From Streptomyces sp. PTY087I2 (GTDB lineage: Bacteria; Actinomycetota; Actinomycetes; Streptomycetales; Streptomycetaceae): a stretch of DNA of 64,000 bases. The stretch covers positions 1-64,000 of the forward strand of contig NZ_LZRD01000017.1 in assembly GCF_001687325.1 (NCBI RefSeq), read 5' to 3'. Position numbers and translations under genes: made by a program. Each line of letters opens with the position of its first letter. Within the stretch, counting starts at the first letter, position 1. Positions 8,318 through 16,616 of this stretch are shown one piece after another. The notes beneath the pieces are model-generated. The model did no database searches, was not told the DNA's origin, and saw nothing but the letters and a program-made list of their open reading frames with translations.

Positions 8318-8839
8318 TCAGGCCGCGGCGGCCGGAATCCGCGCACCCACCCGGGTCCGGGTCACCACCAACTGCCCCTCCTGCGGGTACGCGTGCCAGG
8401 TACGCCACCGCACCTGGCCCTCGGTGCGCTGGGCGAGCATCGCGGTGAAGGCGTACGGGCTGCCGGGGAAGGTGCCCACCAGACCGTGCGGGTGGTCGCT
8501 CACGAGGGCGAGCAGTTCCTGCGCGCGGCCCGCGAACTGGCCCTGGGTCAGGGACTCGACGCGGGCGGCGAATTCGTACTCCCGGTCCCCGAGGCGCTTC
8601 GAGACACCGAGGGGCAGAGGGGTGCTGCTGCCGGGCAGACAGGCCACGGTCTCGGAACAGACCCCGTGCTCCTCCTGGAGAAGCACCTGGTGGGAGGCGC
8701 CGAGCAGCCTCAACTGGAGTTCGGCGCCGTCGAACCGGAGGTCGAGGACCGCCAGGGCGGGCAGCGGCTCCCGCCCCAGCATCCAGGCCAGGTCGGCGGC
8801 GCGGGTATCGGAATAGGCCGTCTGGAGGGTGGTGAGCAT
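8318..8839 (-). CDS. DUF2617 family protein
   Basis: 173 residues beginning MLTTLQTAYSDTRAADLAWM, a conserved actinobacterial cytosolic family of unknown function that travels with the membrane spermidine-synthase-like gene. Seen: VLDLRFDGAELQLRLLGASH, EFAARVESL and LVGTFPGSPYAFTAML. ATG 8839 is chosen; the reading frame upstream to 8932 shows no conserved character. Only 67 bp separate it from the aminopropyltransferase, suggesting one transcript whose promoter lies in 8840-9086. Confidence 0.8.
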   Translation of the reverse strand: MLTTLQTAYSDTRAADLAWMLGREPLPALAVLDLRFDGAELQLRLLGASHQVLLQEEHGVCSETVACLPGSSTPLPLGVSKRLGDREYEFAARVESLTQGQFAGRAQELLALVSDHPHGLVGTFPGSPYAFTAMLAQRTEGQVRWRTWHAYPQEGQLVVTRTRVGARIPAAAA

Positions 8840-9086
8840 GGGTGGGCTCCGCAAACACACATGGACACCTGGACAGCAGAACGCCCCCTGATGACTGCGC
8901 GTGGGAGGTGAGGGGCGCCCGATCTGGTCCAACTGGGGTCCGAGGGCTGAATGTTCTCTTCGACGAGGGAATCACGAAGTACGCCGCACTCACAGCGTTT
9001 TCGCCCAACTTGCCGTGGTTTCCATCCCCTCGGGGGCCCCACGGTTCACCTGTTCAACCGAAAACGACCGCGTCGCTCAACGAAAA

Positions 9087-9118
9087 GGCGTCCGGAGGGA
9101 GTTCACCCTCCGGACGCC
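9087..9118 (-). terminator. Strong intrinsic terminator
   Basis: Arms GGCGTCCGGAGGG and CCCTCCGGACGCC pair over 13 bp around a 6-nt loop. On the minus strand they are followed by TTTTCG, so it ends transcripts of the small membrane protein gene at 9161-9457. Confidence 0.85.
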
Positions 9119-9160
9119 CGGTATCGGGTCACTGTGGGTGACCGTGCGACGGTGGCCGGA

Positions 9161-9457
9161 TCAGCTGCTGCCCCCGCCGCAGCCGCCCCCGCCCCCGCAC
9201 GACGAGCCGCCGCCGCAGGAGTGGCCGCCCGAGTGACCGCCGGACCCGGAGTCGCCGCCGGAGCCGGAGTCGCCCGACGACCACCAGCCACCGCCGGAGT
9301 CGCCACCGGTGAGGCCCTCGCCGCCCGCGGACGCCGCCGAGGAACGCCGGCCCCTGGTACGCGAGTGCGCCGACTTGCTTCCACCGGTGGCCCGCAGAAC
9401 GGCCAGCAGCCCGCCGACGACGACCGCGGCGATCACTATCGCGATGAAGACGCCCAT
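9161..9457 (-). CDS. Small membrane protein with Gly/Ser/Cys-rich tail
   Basis: 98 residues. An N-terminal hydrophobic helix (MGVFIAIVIAAVVVGGLLAV) is followed by a basic linker and a low-complexity tail with repeated GDSGSGG and HSGG units and four Cys in SCGGGSSCGGGGGCGGGSS. The tail may face outside and bind metal or crosslink, but that is inference. Start ATG 9457 follows AGGCGGGTGGGGGCC. It is divergent from the aminotransferase gene and has its own terminator, which supports it being a real gene. No function is recognised. Confidence 0.6.
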   Translation of the reverse strand: MGVFIAIVIAAVVVGGLLAVLRATGGSKSAHSRTRGRRSSAASAGGEGLTGGDSGGGWWSSGDSGSGGDSGSGGHSGGHSCGGGSSCGGGGGCGGGSS

Positions 9458-9596
9458 GGCCCCCACCCGCCTTTCTCTCCCCCGAAGCGAGGTCCCCCGT
9501 CGCTTCCCCGTTGTTGTGTGACAGGGGGATTCCCAGGGCCCGCGCGCACCAAAGCGGACTTGAGCAACTCCAGAGCTTCGGCCCAGGATGGCGCCC

Positions 9597-10796
9597 ATGA
9601 CACAGGGACGAGCGACCCGGGGGAACCCGGCGCAGGAACGACCGCTGCTCAACCGCCGCCTCGCCGCGTTCGGGACGACGATCTTCGCCGAGATGTCCGC
9701 GCTGGCCGGGCGGACCGGCTCCATCAACCTCGGCCAGGGCTTCCCCGACACCGACGGCCCCGAGGAGATCCGGGAGGCGGCGGTCCGGGCGCTGCGGGCC
9801 GGGCACGGCAACCAGTACCCGCCGGGCCCCGGCGTCCCGGAGCTGCGCAACGCCGTCGCCGCCCACCAGGAGCGCTTCTACGGCCTGACCTGGTCCCCGG
9901 AGACGGAGGTCCTGGTGACGACCGGGGCCACCGAGGCGATCGCCGCCTCGCTGCTGGCCCTCCTCGAACCGGGCGACGAGGTCATCGCGTTCGAGCCGTA
10001 CTACGACTCGTACGCCGCCTGCATCGCGATGGCGGGCGCCGAGCGCGTACCGCTCACCCTGCGCGCCCCGGACTTCCGCCCGGACCTCGACGAACTGCGC
10101 ACCCTGATCACCCCGCGCACCCGCCTCCTGCTGCTGAACACCCCGCACAACCCGACCGGCACGGTGCTCACCCCCGACGAACTGTCCGGGATCGCGGCCC
10201 TCGCGGTCGAGCACGACCTCCTGGTGGTCACCGACGAGGTGTACGAACACCTCGTCTTCACCGGCGCGCACCACCCGATCGCCGCGCTCCCCGGGATGCG
10301 CGAGCGCACGGTCTCCATCTCCTCCTCGGGCAAGACGTTCTCGTACACCGGCTGGAAGATCGGCTGGGTGACCGGCGACGCCCCGCTGGTGGCGGCGGTG
10401 CGCGCGGCGAAGCAGTATCTGACGTTCGTCAGCGGGGGCCCGTTCCAGTACGCGATCGCCGAGGCACTGGCCCTGCCCGACACCTTCTTCACCGGGTTCC
10501 GCGAGGACATGCACCGCAAGCGGGACCTGCTGGCAAAGGGCCTGCGCGCCGCGGGCTTCCGGGTGTACGAGCCGGAGGGGACGTACTTCATCACCACCGA
10601 CATCTCTCCGTTCGGCGACGAGGACGCCTACGCCTTCTGCCGCGCACTGCCGGAGCGCTGCGGGGTGGCGGCGGTACCGAACTCGGTCTTCTACGACGAC
10701 CCGGAGGCGGGCCGCAGCCAGGTCCGCTTCACGTTCTGCAAGCGGGACGACGTGCTCCAGGAGGCGGTGGAGCGGCTGCGGCGGCTCGCGCCCTGA
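9597..10796 (+). CDS. Class I/II aminotransferase
   Basis: About 399 residues, fold-type I PLP enzyme of the aspartate/kynurenine/succinyldiaminopimelate aminotransferase group. Seen: INLGQGFPDTDGP, YPPGPGVPELRNAVA, TTGATEAIAA (phosphate loop), LLLNTPHNPTGTVL, VTDEVYEHLVF and SSSGKTFSYTGWKIGW with the PLP Lys, then RFTFCKRDD with the substrate carboxylate Arg. GQGFPD and the YTGWKIGW pattern are typical of kynurenine-oxoglutarate and DapC-like enzymes. ATG 9597 has AGGATG about 8 bp upstream, while ATG 9588 is a possible earlier start. The substrate is not determined. Confidence 0.88.
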   Translation: MTQGRATRGNPAQERPLLNRRLAAFGTTIFAEMSALAGRTGSINLGQGFPDTDGPEEIREAAVRALRAGHGNQYPPGPGVPELRNAVAAHQERFYGLTWSPETEVLVTTGATEAIAASLLALLEPGDEVIAFEPYYDSYAACIAMAGAERVPLTLRAPDFRPDLDELRTLITPRTRLLLLNTPHNPTGTVLTPDELSGIAALAVEHDLLVVTDEVYEHLVFTGAHHPIAALPGMRERTVSISSSGKTFSYTGWKIGWVTGDAPLVAAVRAAKQYLTFVSGGPFQYAIAEALALPDTFFTGFREDMHRKRDLLAKGLRAAGFRVYEPEGTYFITTDISPFGDEDAYAFCRALPERCGVAAVPNSVFYDDPEAGRSQVRFTFCKRDDVLQEAVERLRRLAP

Positions 10797-10932
10797 CGGG
10801 CGCCGGGAAGACCTCCGCCATGCCGGTGCCGGCGGGGCCCCGGCGTGAGAAACCGCAGCGCAGGTGCAGTCCCACCCTCAGATATTGATCAAATCCAGCA
10901 TGGGAAAGCGGCGCCCGGAAACGCTTTCACCC

Positions 10933-11820
10933 ATGTCGACATCGCCTGCCCCAGAGGCCACGGAGAAAACACCGGAACAAGCTTCCACGAAAAGGGACGC
11001 ACTACAGACGGTCGTCACCGTACTGGGTCTCGCCGGAGTTCTTCTCACCGGGATCCAGTATTGGGCCGTCGAGAGGTACTTCGCCCAGTTCGGAGTGGCG
11101 CCCGAGGAAGTCGGCCTGGACACGGCGGTCCTGCTCACCCGCGTCGCCACAGCGCTCGTGTTTCTTGCGTTCCTGCTCGTTCCGAGCATGCTCTTCCTGC
11201 CGGGAGTCCTCGCCCTGGGTGTGGAGGAGGGATCACGCCGACGCAGGGTCTCCCGCTTCATGACGAAGACGTTCCGGGACCGCCCCGGTCTCCACGCTCT
11301 CGCGCTGGCCACCCTGGTGGGGCTCGGCTGGGCGGTGCTGACGGTGATCCAGGGCCCGGCCGCCCTCTTCTCCGAGGGGACATGGATCGCCGTGTGGATC
11401 GGCTGGACGGTCTTCCTGGCGCCGGCACTCCATCTCGCGGGCAGACATCGGACCCACGGGGGCCTGCTCCGCAGCGGCCTGGTCCTCTTTCTCTCAGCCG
11501 CGCTCTGCATGCTCTGCCTGGGCCAGGCGATGCAGGAACGCGGCAGAAGAACGGTCGAATCTGCGCGGCCCGGCGCCCTTGAGCAGGTACTGGGCATTCG
11601 CCCGCACTTCGTCCATGCCGACTTCGCGGAAACGGCCGGCAGTGAGAATCCGCCGGACGGCCCGATGCTCCATCTCGGCCAGTCCAACGGAATTCATGTC
11701 CTCTACGACTGCTCGACCTCACAGATAGTGCGCAAGGTGGGTGCACAGGTGCAGCTGACAAGCCCCGTCGGATCGGGACAGGAGGTCTTCGCCCGTTCGG
11801 TACAGAGTTCTTGCCGGTGA
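10933..11820 (+). CDS. Multi-pass membrane protein of unknown function
   Basis: About 295 residues from MSTSPAPEATEKTPEQ. Four hydrophobic helices are visible at approximately residues 24-44, 66-92, 122-142 and 146-166, with a fifth near 175-192. A soluble C-terminal domain of about 100 residues includes LGIRPHFVHADFAETAG and HVLYDCSTSQIVRKVG. No family is recognised. An alternative start, MGKRRPETLSP, lies at 10900. The gene stands alone between the aminotransferase and the YbjN gene and reads slightly less GC-rich than its neighbours. Confidence 0.65.
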   Translation: MSTSPAPEATEKTPEQASTKRDALQTVVTVLGLAGVLLTGIQYWAVERYFAQFGVAPEEVGLDTAVLLTRVATALVFLAFLLVPSMLFLPGVLALGVEEGSRRRRVSRFMTKTFRDRPGLHALALATLVGLGWAVLTVIQGPAALFSEGTWIAVWIGWTVFLAPALHLAGRHRTHGGLLRSGLVLFLSAALCMLCLGQAMQERGRRTVESARPGALEQVLGIRPHFVHADFAETAGSENPPDGPMLHLGQSNGIHVLYDCSTSQIVRKVGAQVQLTSPVGSGQEVFARSVQSSCR

Positions 11821-11918
11821 TGAACGCGGCGGTGAAAATCGTCCGCACCGCGAGCGGAGAGCGACTGCGGCGGCGCAGGCAGGGGCCTTCGACGCGACAC
11901 CGGTCACCTCTGACACGC

Positions 11919-11964
11919 CAGCGGCCCGGGAGGCGGTCGTGGTGACCGTTCTCCCGGGCCGCTG
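11919..11964. terminator. Nested-stem bidirectional terminator
   Basis: Outer arms CAGCGGCCCGGGAG (11919-11932) and CTCCCGGGCCGCTG (11951-11964) pair perfectly; an inner GGTC/GACC stem extends the hairpin. It lies between the convergent membrane-protein and YbjN genes and can serve both. Confidence 0.8.
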
Positions 11965-11979
11965 CCATGGACCGAGGCG

Positions 11980-12525
11980 TCAGGCGCCCGCGGGCTCCTC
12001 GCCGTCCGTCTTGCTCTCGGCGGGCTGGATGCCGAGGCGCTCGGCGAGCCACTTGTCGAACTCGATCGAGGCGCGCACCCAGCTCACCGTCGAGGAGACG
12101 AAGTGCTCCAGGCTGACGCCGGTGCCGATGAGCATCTGCGCCTCACCGATCAGCCGGACGGAACCCGTCTCGCCCTCCTCGCCCTCGTGGGCGTGGGTGT
12201 AGACCTTGGGCCACAGGGTGCGGCGGTTCCAGTCGTCGATGGCGTCCAGGAGGACGGGGCGCTGGTCCAGGTCGTGCGGGCGGTCGTAGAACGTACGGAC
12301 CGAGAAGACCTGCTGCTCCGCCTCGCCGCGGAACATGAAGTACGTCCGGAACTCTTCCCACGGCGCCGCGAGGTCGCCCTCGTCGTCGATGACGTACTTC
12401 AGCTCCATCTGGTCGAGGAGCTGCTTGACGAGGTCCTGGTCAGGGACGACGGGGCCCTCCGGTCCTGCCGCCTGCGGTTCGGGCTGGCCCCCGAAATTAG
12501 GAATCGAGGACGGATCGATGCTCAC
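11980..12525 (-). CDS. YbjN domain protein
   Basis: 181 residues from VSIDPSSIPNFGGQPEPQ. The YbjN (type III secretion chaperone-like) fold is suggested by LVKQLLDQMELKYVIDDEGD, FRTYFMFRGEAEQQVFSVRT, the DDWNRRTLWPKVY motif and the C-terminal FVSSTVSWVRASIEFDKWL. Members are small cytosolic proteins without known catalysis and probably bind partners. GTG 12525 is preferred over the upstream ATG at 12579 because CGAAGGGAAATAACG sits before it. It stands downstream of clpB, on the same strand, with a gap of about 160 bp. Confidence 0.82.
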   Translation of the reverse strand: MSIDPSSIPNFGGQPEPQAAGPEGPVVPDQDLVKQLLDQMELKYVIDDEGDLAAPWEEFRTYFMFRGEAEQQVFSVRTFYDRPHDLDQRPVLLDAIDDWNRRTLWPKVYTHAHEGEEGETGSVRLIGEAQMLIGTGVSLEHFVSSTVSWVRASIEFDKWLAERLGIQPAESKTDGEEPAGA

Positions 12526-12683
12526 CGTTATTTCCCTTCGTGCGGTTGCGGCCATCCTCTCCCATGGCGGGCGGGGCATGGCAAGCCCCGGCGGCCCCTA
12601 TCCGCCACAAGCTGACAGACAGCGTGGGCGGACGGGGCTCGCCGGGCGTTCGCTCACAGCGTGCGACGCTCCGTGACCGGTGG

Positions 12684-15275
12684 TTACGAGGCGGGGCCGA
12701 CGATCAGTCCGTCCTCGGCCCGGTCCACCCGTACGGTGTCACCGTCGCGGATCTCGCCGGACAGGATCTCCTTGGCGAGCCGGTCGCCGATGGCCGTCTG
12801 GATGAGGCGGCGCAGCGGGCGTGCCCCGTAGGCCGGGTCGTTGCCCTCCTGGGCGAGCCAGGCGAGCGCCTCGGGTGTGACGTCCAGGGTGAGCCGCCGG
12901 TCCGCGAGGCGCTTGGCCAGCCGGTCGATCTGGAGGCCCGCGATGTGGGCCAGCTCGTCGCCGGAGAGCGCCGAGAAGACCACCAGGTCGTCCAGCCGGT
13001 TGATGAACTCCGGCTTGAAGGAGGCCCGCACCACCTCCAGGACCTGCTCCTTCTTGACCTCGGGCTTAACCAGTGGGTCCATCAGGAACTGGGAGCCGAG
13101 GTTGGAGGTGAGGATCAGGATGGTGTTGCGGAAGTCGACCGTGCGGCCCTGGCCGTCGGTGAGCCGGCCGTCGTCGAGGACCTGGAGCAGGATGTCGAAG
13201 ACCTCGGGGTGGGCCTTCTCGACCTCGTCCAGGAGCACGACGCTGTACGGGCGTCGGCGGACGGCCTCGGTGAGCTGGCCGCCCTCCTCGTAACCGACGT
13301 AACCGGGCGGGGCCCCGACGAGGCGGGCGACGCTGTGCTTCTCGCCGTACTCGCTCATGTCGATGCGGATCATGGCCCGCTCGTCGTCGAACAGGAAGTC
13401 CGCCAGCGCCTTGGCCAGCTCGGTCTTGCCGACACCGGTCGGCCCGAGGAAGAGGAAGGACCCGGTGGGCCGGTCGGGGTCCGCGATGCCCGCCCTGGTC
13501 CGCCGTACGGCGTCGGAGACGGCCTGCACGGCCTCGGTCTGCCCGATCAGCCGCTTGCCGAGCTCGGACTCCATGCGCAGCAGCTTCTGGGTCTCGCCCT
13601 CCAGCAGCCGGCCGGCCGGAATGCCGGTCCAGGCGCCGACGACGTCCGCGATGTCGTCAGGACCGACCTCCTCCTTGACCATGGTGTCCTTGTCCTTGGA
13701 CGCCTCCTGCTCGGCCTCGGCGGCCTCCTCCAACTCCCGTTCCAGGCCCGGGATCTCCCCGTACAGCAGCTTGGAGGCGGCGTCGAAGTCACCGTCACGT
13801 TGCGCCCGTTCGGCCTGGCCGCGCAGCTCGTCGAGGCGCTCCTTGAGCTCGCCGACCCGGTTGAGACCCTGCTTCTCCTTCTCCCAGCGGGCGTTGAGGC
13901 CGCGCAGCTCCTCCTCCTTGTCGGCGAGGTCGCGGCGCAGCTTCGCCAGGCGCTCCTTGGAGGCCGGGTCGCTCTCGTTCTTCAGCGCCAGCTCCTCCAT
14001 CCTCAACCGGTCGACGGAGCGCTGGAGTTCGTCGATCTCCAGCGGCGAGGAGTCGATCTCCATCCGCAGCCGGGACGCGGCCTCGTCGACCAGGTCGATG
14101 GCCTTGTCGGGGAGGAAGCGGGAGGTGATGTAGCGGTCGGAGAGGGTGGCGGCGGCCACCAGCGCCGAGTCCGCGATCTGCACCTTGTGGTGGGCCTCGT
14201 AACGGCCCTTGAGCCCGCGCAGGATCGCGATGGTGTCCTCGACGGACGGCTCGGCGACCAGCACCTGCTGGAAGCGGCGCTCCAGGGCGGGGTCCTTCTC
14301 GATCCGCTCGCGGTACTCGTCGAGCGTGGTCGCGCCGACCATGCGCAGCTCGCCGCGGGCCAGCATCGGCTTGAGCATGTTGCCCGCGTCCATGGCGGAG
14401 TCGCCGCCCGCGCCGGCGCCGACGACGGTGTGCAGCTCGTCGATGAACGTGATGATCCGGCCGTCGCTCTCCTTGATCTCGGAGAGGACGGTCTTCAGAC
14501 GCTCCTCGAACTCGCCGCGGTACTTCGCGCCGGCTACCATCGCGCCGAGGTCGAGCGAGACGAGCCGCTTGTCCTTGAGGCTCTCGGGGACGTCGCCCTT
14601 GACGATGCGCTGGGCGAGCCCTTCGACGACGGCGGTCTTGCCGACGCCGGGCTCGCCGATGAGCACGGGGTTGTTCTTCGTCCGGCGCGACAGCACCTGC
14701 ACGACGCGGCGGATCTCCTGGTCGCGGCCGATGACCGGGTCCAGCTTGCCCTCGCGCGCGGCGGCCGTGAAGTCGGTGCCGAACTTCTCCAGGGCCTTGT
14801 ACTGGCCCTCCGGGTCGGGTGTGGTCACCCGGCGCCCTCCCCTGCTCGTCTCGAACGCGGCCAGCAGCTTCTTGGCGCCGGCCCCTTGTCCGTCGAGGAT
14901 CTCACCGGCCCGGCCGCCCTTCGCGGCGATACCGATGAGCAGGTGCTCGGTGGAGATGTAGTCGTCGCCCAGTTCCTTGGCCCGCTGGGCCGCGTCCTGG
15001 ATGACGGCGAGCAGCTCGCGGTTGGGCTGCGGCGGGGCGACGGTGGACCCGGTGACGCTGGGCAGGGAGCCGAGCAGGCGCTCGGTCTCGCCGCGTACGA
15101 GCGCCAGATCGGCCTCGACCGCGGCGAGCAGATCGACGATGTTCTCGTTGTCCTGCCCCTCCAGCAGCGCGAGCAGCAGGTGCCCCGGGGTCAGGTCGGG
15201 GTGCCCGTCCTTCACGGCCCGGTTGGTGGCCGCGTTGATGGCGTCGCGGCTCTTGTTGGTCAGCTCGGCGTCCAC
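12684..15275 (-). CDS. clpB: ATP-dependent disaggregase ClpB
   Basis: 863-residue AAA+ chaperone that extracts proteins from aggregates together with DnaK/DnaJ/GrpE. Domains seen: Clp N-domain repeats (residues 1-145), AAA-1 with Walker A GEPGVGKT near 205 and FIDELHTVVGAGAGGD, a coiled-coil middle domain (about 400-525, rich in E/K/L/R), then AAA-2 with Walker A GPTGVGKTELAKAL near 610, VVLLDEVEKAHPEVF and the sensor segment TSNLGSQF. Start GTG 15275 follows CGAGGAGGAGTAACCACAC. An HspR-type operator lies 72 bp upstream, so it should be heat-induced with the DnaK operon at 19.5-23.8 kb. Confidence 0.97.
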   Translation of the reverse strand: MDAELTNKSRDAINAATNRAVKDGHPDLTPGHLLLALLEGQDNENIVDLLAAVEADLALVRGETERLLGSLPSVTGSTVAPPQPNRELLAVIQDAAQRAKELGDDYISTEHLLIGIAAKGGRAGEILDGQGAGAKKLLAAFETSRGGRRVTTPDPEGQYKALEKFGTDFTAAAREGKLDPVIGRDQEIRRVVQVLSRRTKNNPVLIGEPGVGKTAVVEGLAQRIVKGDVPESLKDKRLVSLDLGAMVAGAKYRGEFEERLKTVLSEIKESDGRIITFIDELHTVVGAGAGGDSAMDAGNMLKPMLARGELRMVGATTLDEYRERIEKDPALERRFQQVLVAEPSVEDTIAILRGLKGRYEAHHKVQIADSALVAAATLSDRYITSRFLPDKAIDLVDEAASRLRMEIDSSPLEIDELQRSVDRLRMEELALKNESDPASKERLAKLRRDLADKEEELRGLNARWEKEKQGLNRVGELKERLDELRGQAERAQRDGDFDAASKLLYGEIPGLERELEEAAEAEQEASKDKDTMVKEEVGPDDIADVVGAWTGIPAGRLLEGETQKLLRMESELGKRLIGQTEAVQAVSDAVRRTRAGIADPDRPTGSFLFLGPTGVGKTELAKALADFLFDDERAMIRIDMSEYGEKHSVARLVGAPPGYVGYEEGGQLTEAVRRRPYSVVLLDEVEKAHPEVFDILLQVLDDGRLTDGQGRTVDFRNTILILTSNLGSQFLMDPLVKPEVKKEQVLEVVRASFKPEFINRLDDLVVFSALSGDELAHIAGLQIDRLAKRLADRRLTLDVTPEALAWLAQEGNDPAYGARPLRRLIQTAIGDRLAKEILSGEIRDGDTVRVDRAEDGLIVGPAS

Positions 15276-15347
15276 GTGTGGTTACTCCTCCTCGCAGCTG
15301 GGGTTCGTACGTGCGTCATCCCTGTTGACTCAATCAACGTGCACAAA

Positions 15348-15368
15348 GTTGAGTCTATTCCACTCAAG
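15348..15368 (-). promoter_or_regulatory. HAIR operator upstream of clpB (HspR site)
   Basis: On the minus strand this reads CTTGAGT-N7-ACTCAAC, one mismatch from the HspR-associated inverted repeat CTTGAGT-N7-ACTCAAG. A further partial site (TTGATTGAGTCAAC) lies at 15324-15338. Regulation of clpB by HspR is established in Streptomyces, and hspR itself lies at 19548-20000 in this window. Confidence 0.9.
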
Positions 15369-15455
15369 GTAGTGATCGCACGCGCTGCGGGCTCCAGGAC
15401 GACTTCGTTCGCACGCGCCGCGGGGGCCCGGGGCCCGGCCTCGTACGCTGCCCCC

Positions 15456-15857
15456 ATGGCAGACGTACGCAATCCCTCCCCCGAATACGTCGCGTTCTGG
15501 CGCGAGAGCCACCTGTCCACGCTGACGACCCCCCGCCCGGACGGCACGCCGCACGTGGTGCCGGTGTGTGTGACGTACGACCCGGAGGCCGGGGTGGCAC
15601 GGGTGATCACGGACGGGGGCAGCCGCAAGGTGGCCCACATCCGCGCGGCCGGCCCGGACGGGGCACGGGTGGCCGTCTGCCAGATCGACAGGGCCCGCTG
15701 GGCGACGCTGGAGGGCCGCGCGGTCGTCCGTACCGAGCCGGAGACCGTCAGGGACGCGGAGGCCCGCCACGAGGAGCGCTACGGCCGTCCGCCGCGGGTC
15801 AACCCGACCCGGGTCGTCATCGAGATCACCCTCGACCGGGCACTCGGCAGGGCCTGA
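15456..15857 (+). CDS. PPOX-class (pyridoxamine-oxidase-like) flavin/F420-binding protein
   Basis: 133 residues starting MADVRNPSPEYVAFWRESHL. Split-barrel pattern: STLTTPRPDGTPHVVPVCVTYD, ITDGGSRKVAHIRAAG, RVAVCQIDRARWATLEGRAVV and the C-terminal RVNPTRVVIEI. The family binds FMN, F420 or biliverdin and reduces small molecules; the cofactor cannot be told here. A TACGCT -10-like box ends only a few bases before the ATG, suggesting a leaderless transcript. It is divergent from clpB, with the HAIR site in between. Confidence 0.82.
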   Translation: MADVRNPSPEYVAFWRESHLSTLTTPRPDGTPHVVPVCVTYDPEAGVARVITDGGSRKVAHIRAAGPDGARVAVCQIDRARWATLEGRAVVRTEPETVRDAEARHEERYGRPPRVNPTRVVIEITLDRALGRA

Positions 15858-15886
15858 GACCGCGCAGGGCCGCGGAGACAGCACAA

Positions 15887-15919
15887 CGGCGCCACCGTGT
15901 TCAGGTCACGGTGGCGCCG
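15887..15919. terminator. Hairpin between convergent genes
   Basis: Arms CGGCGCCACCGTG and CACGGTGGCGCCG pair perfectly around a 7-nt loop and extend outward through ACAG/CTGT. It serves the PPOX gene and probably the convergent Rieske-like gene at 15968-16288. Confidence 0.8.
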
Positions 15920-15967
15920 CTGTGTGGGGGAAGCGCCTGGAGCGACAGGTGACGACGGGGGAATCGC

Positions 15968-16288
15968 TCAGGCACTGCGGGGGGTGGCGGAAAGGGGTTC
16001 TGCGTCGAACAGCTCGTGGTCGCGCTGATCGAGGTTGACGAAGATCATGCCGTACCTGACGGCACAGCGAACCGGCTGCGGCGCGCCGCGGGGCCGACGG
16101 AGACAGCGATAGGCGCGGACGTCCTCGTCCTCTTCCATCACCACGACGATCGGCTCTCCGAACAGGGTGACCATCAACGAGTCGCCACGGCGGGGGAGGG
16201 CCGTGAGCAGATCGATGAAATGCCACCCTGAGCGATAGGCGGTTGCCATCTCGCGCCGGAAGGTGCGGTCGTCCGGCGGGGTGCTCAT
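15968..16288 (-). CDS. Degenerate Rieske-like protein coupled to the DIGW peptide
   Basis: 106 residues from MSTPPDDRTFRREMATAYR. The middle resembles the Rieske domain of ring-hydroxylating oxygenases: a strand LMVTLFGEPIVVVMEEDEDV, then a Cys-rich turn and GMIFVNLDQRDHELF. The expected CxH and CxxH iron-sulfur ligands appear as C-L-R and C-A-V-R, so both His are replaced by Arg and a [2Fe-2S] cluster is unlikely. Its ATG overlaps the stop of the secreted-peptide gene (ATGA at 16285-16288), so the two are translationally coupled. No function is known; the Rieske link is inference from pattern only. Confidence 0.65.
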   Translation of the reverse strand: MSTPPDDRTFRREMATAYRSGWHFIDLLTALPRRGDSLMVTLFGEPIVVVMEEDEDVRAYRCLRRPRGAPQPVRCAVRYGMIFVNLDQRDHELFDAEPLSATPRSA

Positions 16289-16488
16289 GCGACCGTACGG
16301 GCCGGAGCGACCCAACCGATGTCACCTGGGGCCGCAGCAGGTGCGATCCAACCGATGTCACTGGGTGTTGCAGCCTGAACAGCCTTCTGCTCGCCGCTGC
16401 CGCCCGTGGCGCCGACGCCCGTCAGCCCGAGTCCAAGGGCCGCGACGAACGAGGCGGCAAGCGCCGAGCGAAGCATTCGCTTGTACAT
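16285..16488 (-). CDS. Secreted small peptide with duplicated DIGW(I/V)AP motif
   Basis: 67 residues: a Sec-type signal sequence (MYKRMLRSALAASFVAALGL, continuing to about residue 27) and a short mature part ending with two repeats, SDIGWIAP and GDIGWVAP, followed by ARTVA. At DNA level the repeats are two near-identical 20-bp segments 40 bp apart. Start ATG 16488 is chosen because the signal sequence begins there. It overlaps the downstream Rieske-like gene by 4 bp and is divergent from a LuxR-type regulator gene. It could be an exported signal, an antimicrobial or a precursor of a modified peptide; nothing in the sequence decides, and the family is not recognised. Confidence 0.6.
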   Translation of the reverse strand: MYKRMLRSALAASFVAALGLGLTGVGATGGSGEQKAVQAATPSDIGWIAPAAAPGDIGWVAPARTVA

Positions 16489-16581
16489 AGTCGGCTTCGT
16501 CCTCACTTGTGGATTCTTCTCCCCCGCACCTAAGACGATGTCCCACCTGGGCACACGAACACCACTGGGTCGATGCATCAT

Positions 16582-16601
16582 GTTCCTGAATGTTCAGGAA
16601 C
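16582..16601. promoter_or_regulatory. 20-bp perfect palindrome ahead of LuxR-type gene
   Basis: Arms GTTCCTGAA and TTCAGGAAC surround a TG centre. It lies in the divergent gap between the DIGW peptide gene and the LuxR gene, ending 15 bp before the latter's ATG and overlapping no coding sequence. Its size and position fit a dimeric regulator's operator, most simply autoregulation. Confidence 0.55.
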
Positions 16602-16616
16602 CTGGGGGGTGGAGAA

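Noticed and set aside
12540..15857. An 1105-codon plus-strand frame over clpB
   Set aside because: It is antisense to clpB with no domains until its last 133 codons, which are the real PPOX gene starting at 15456.
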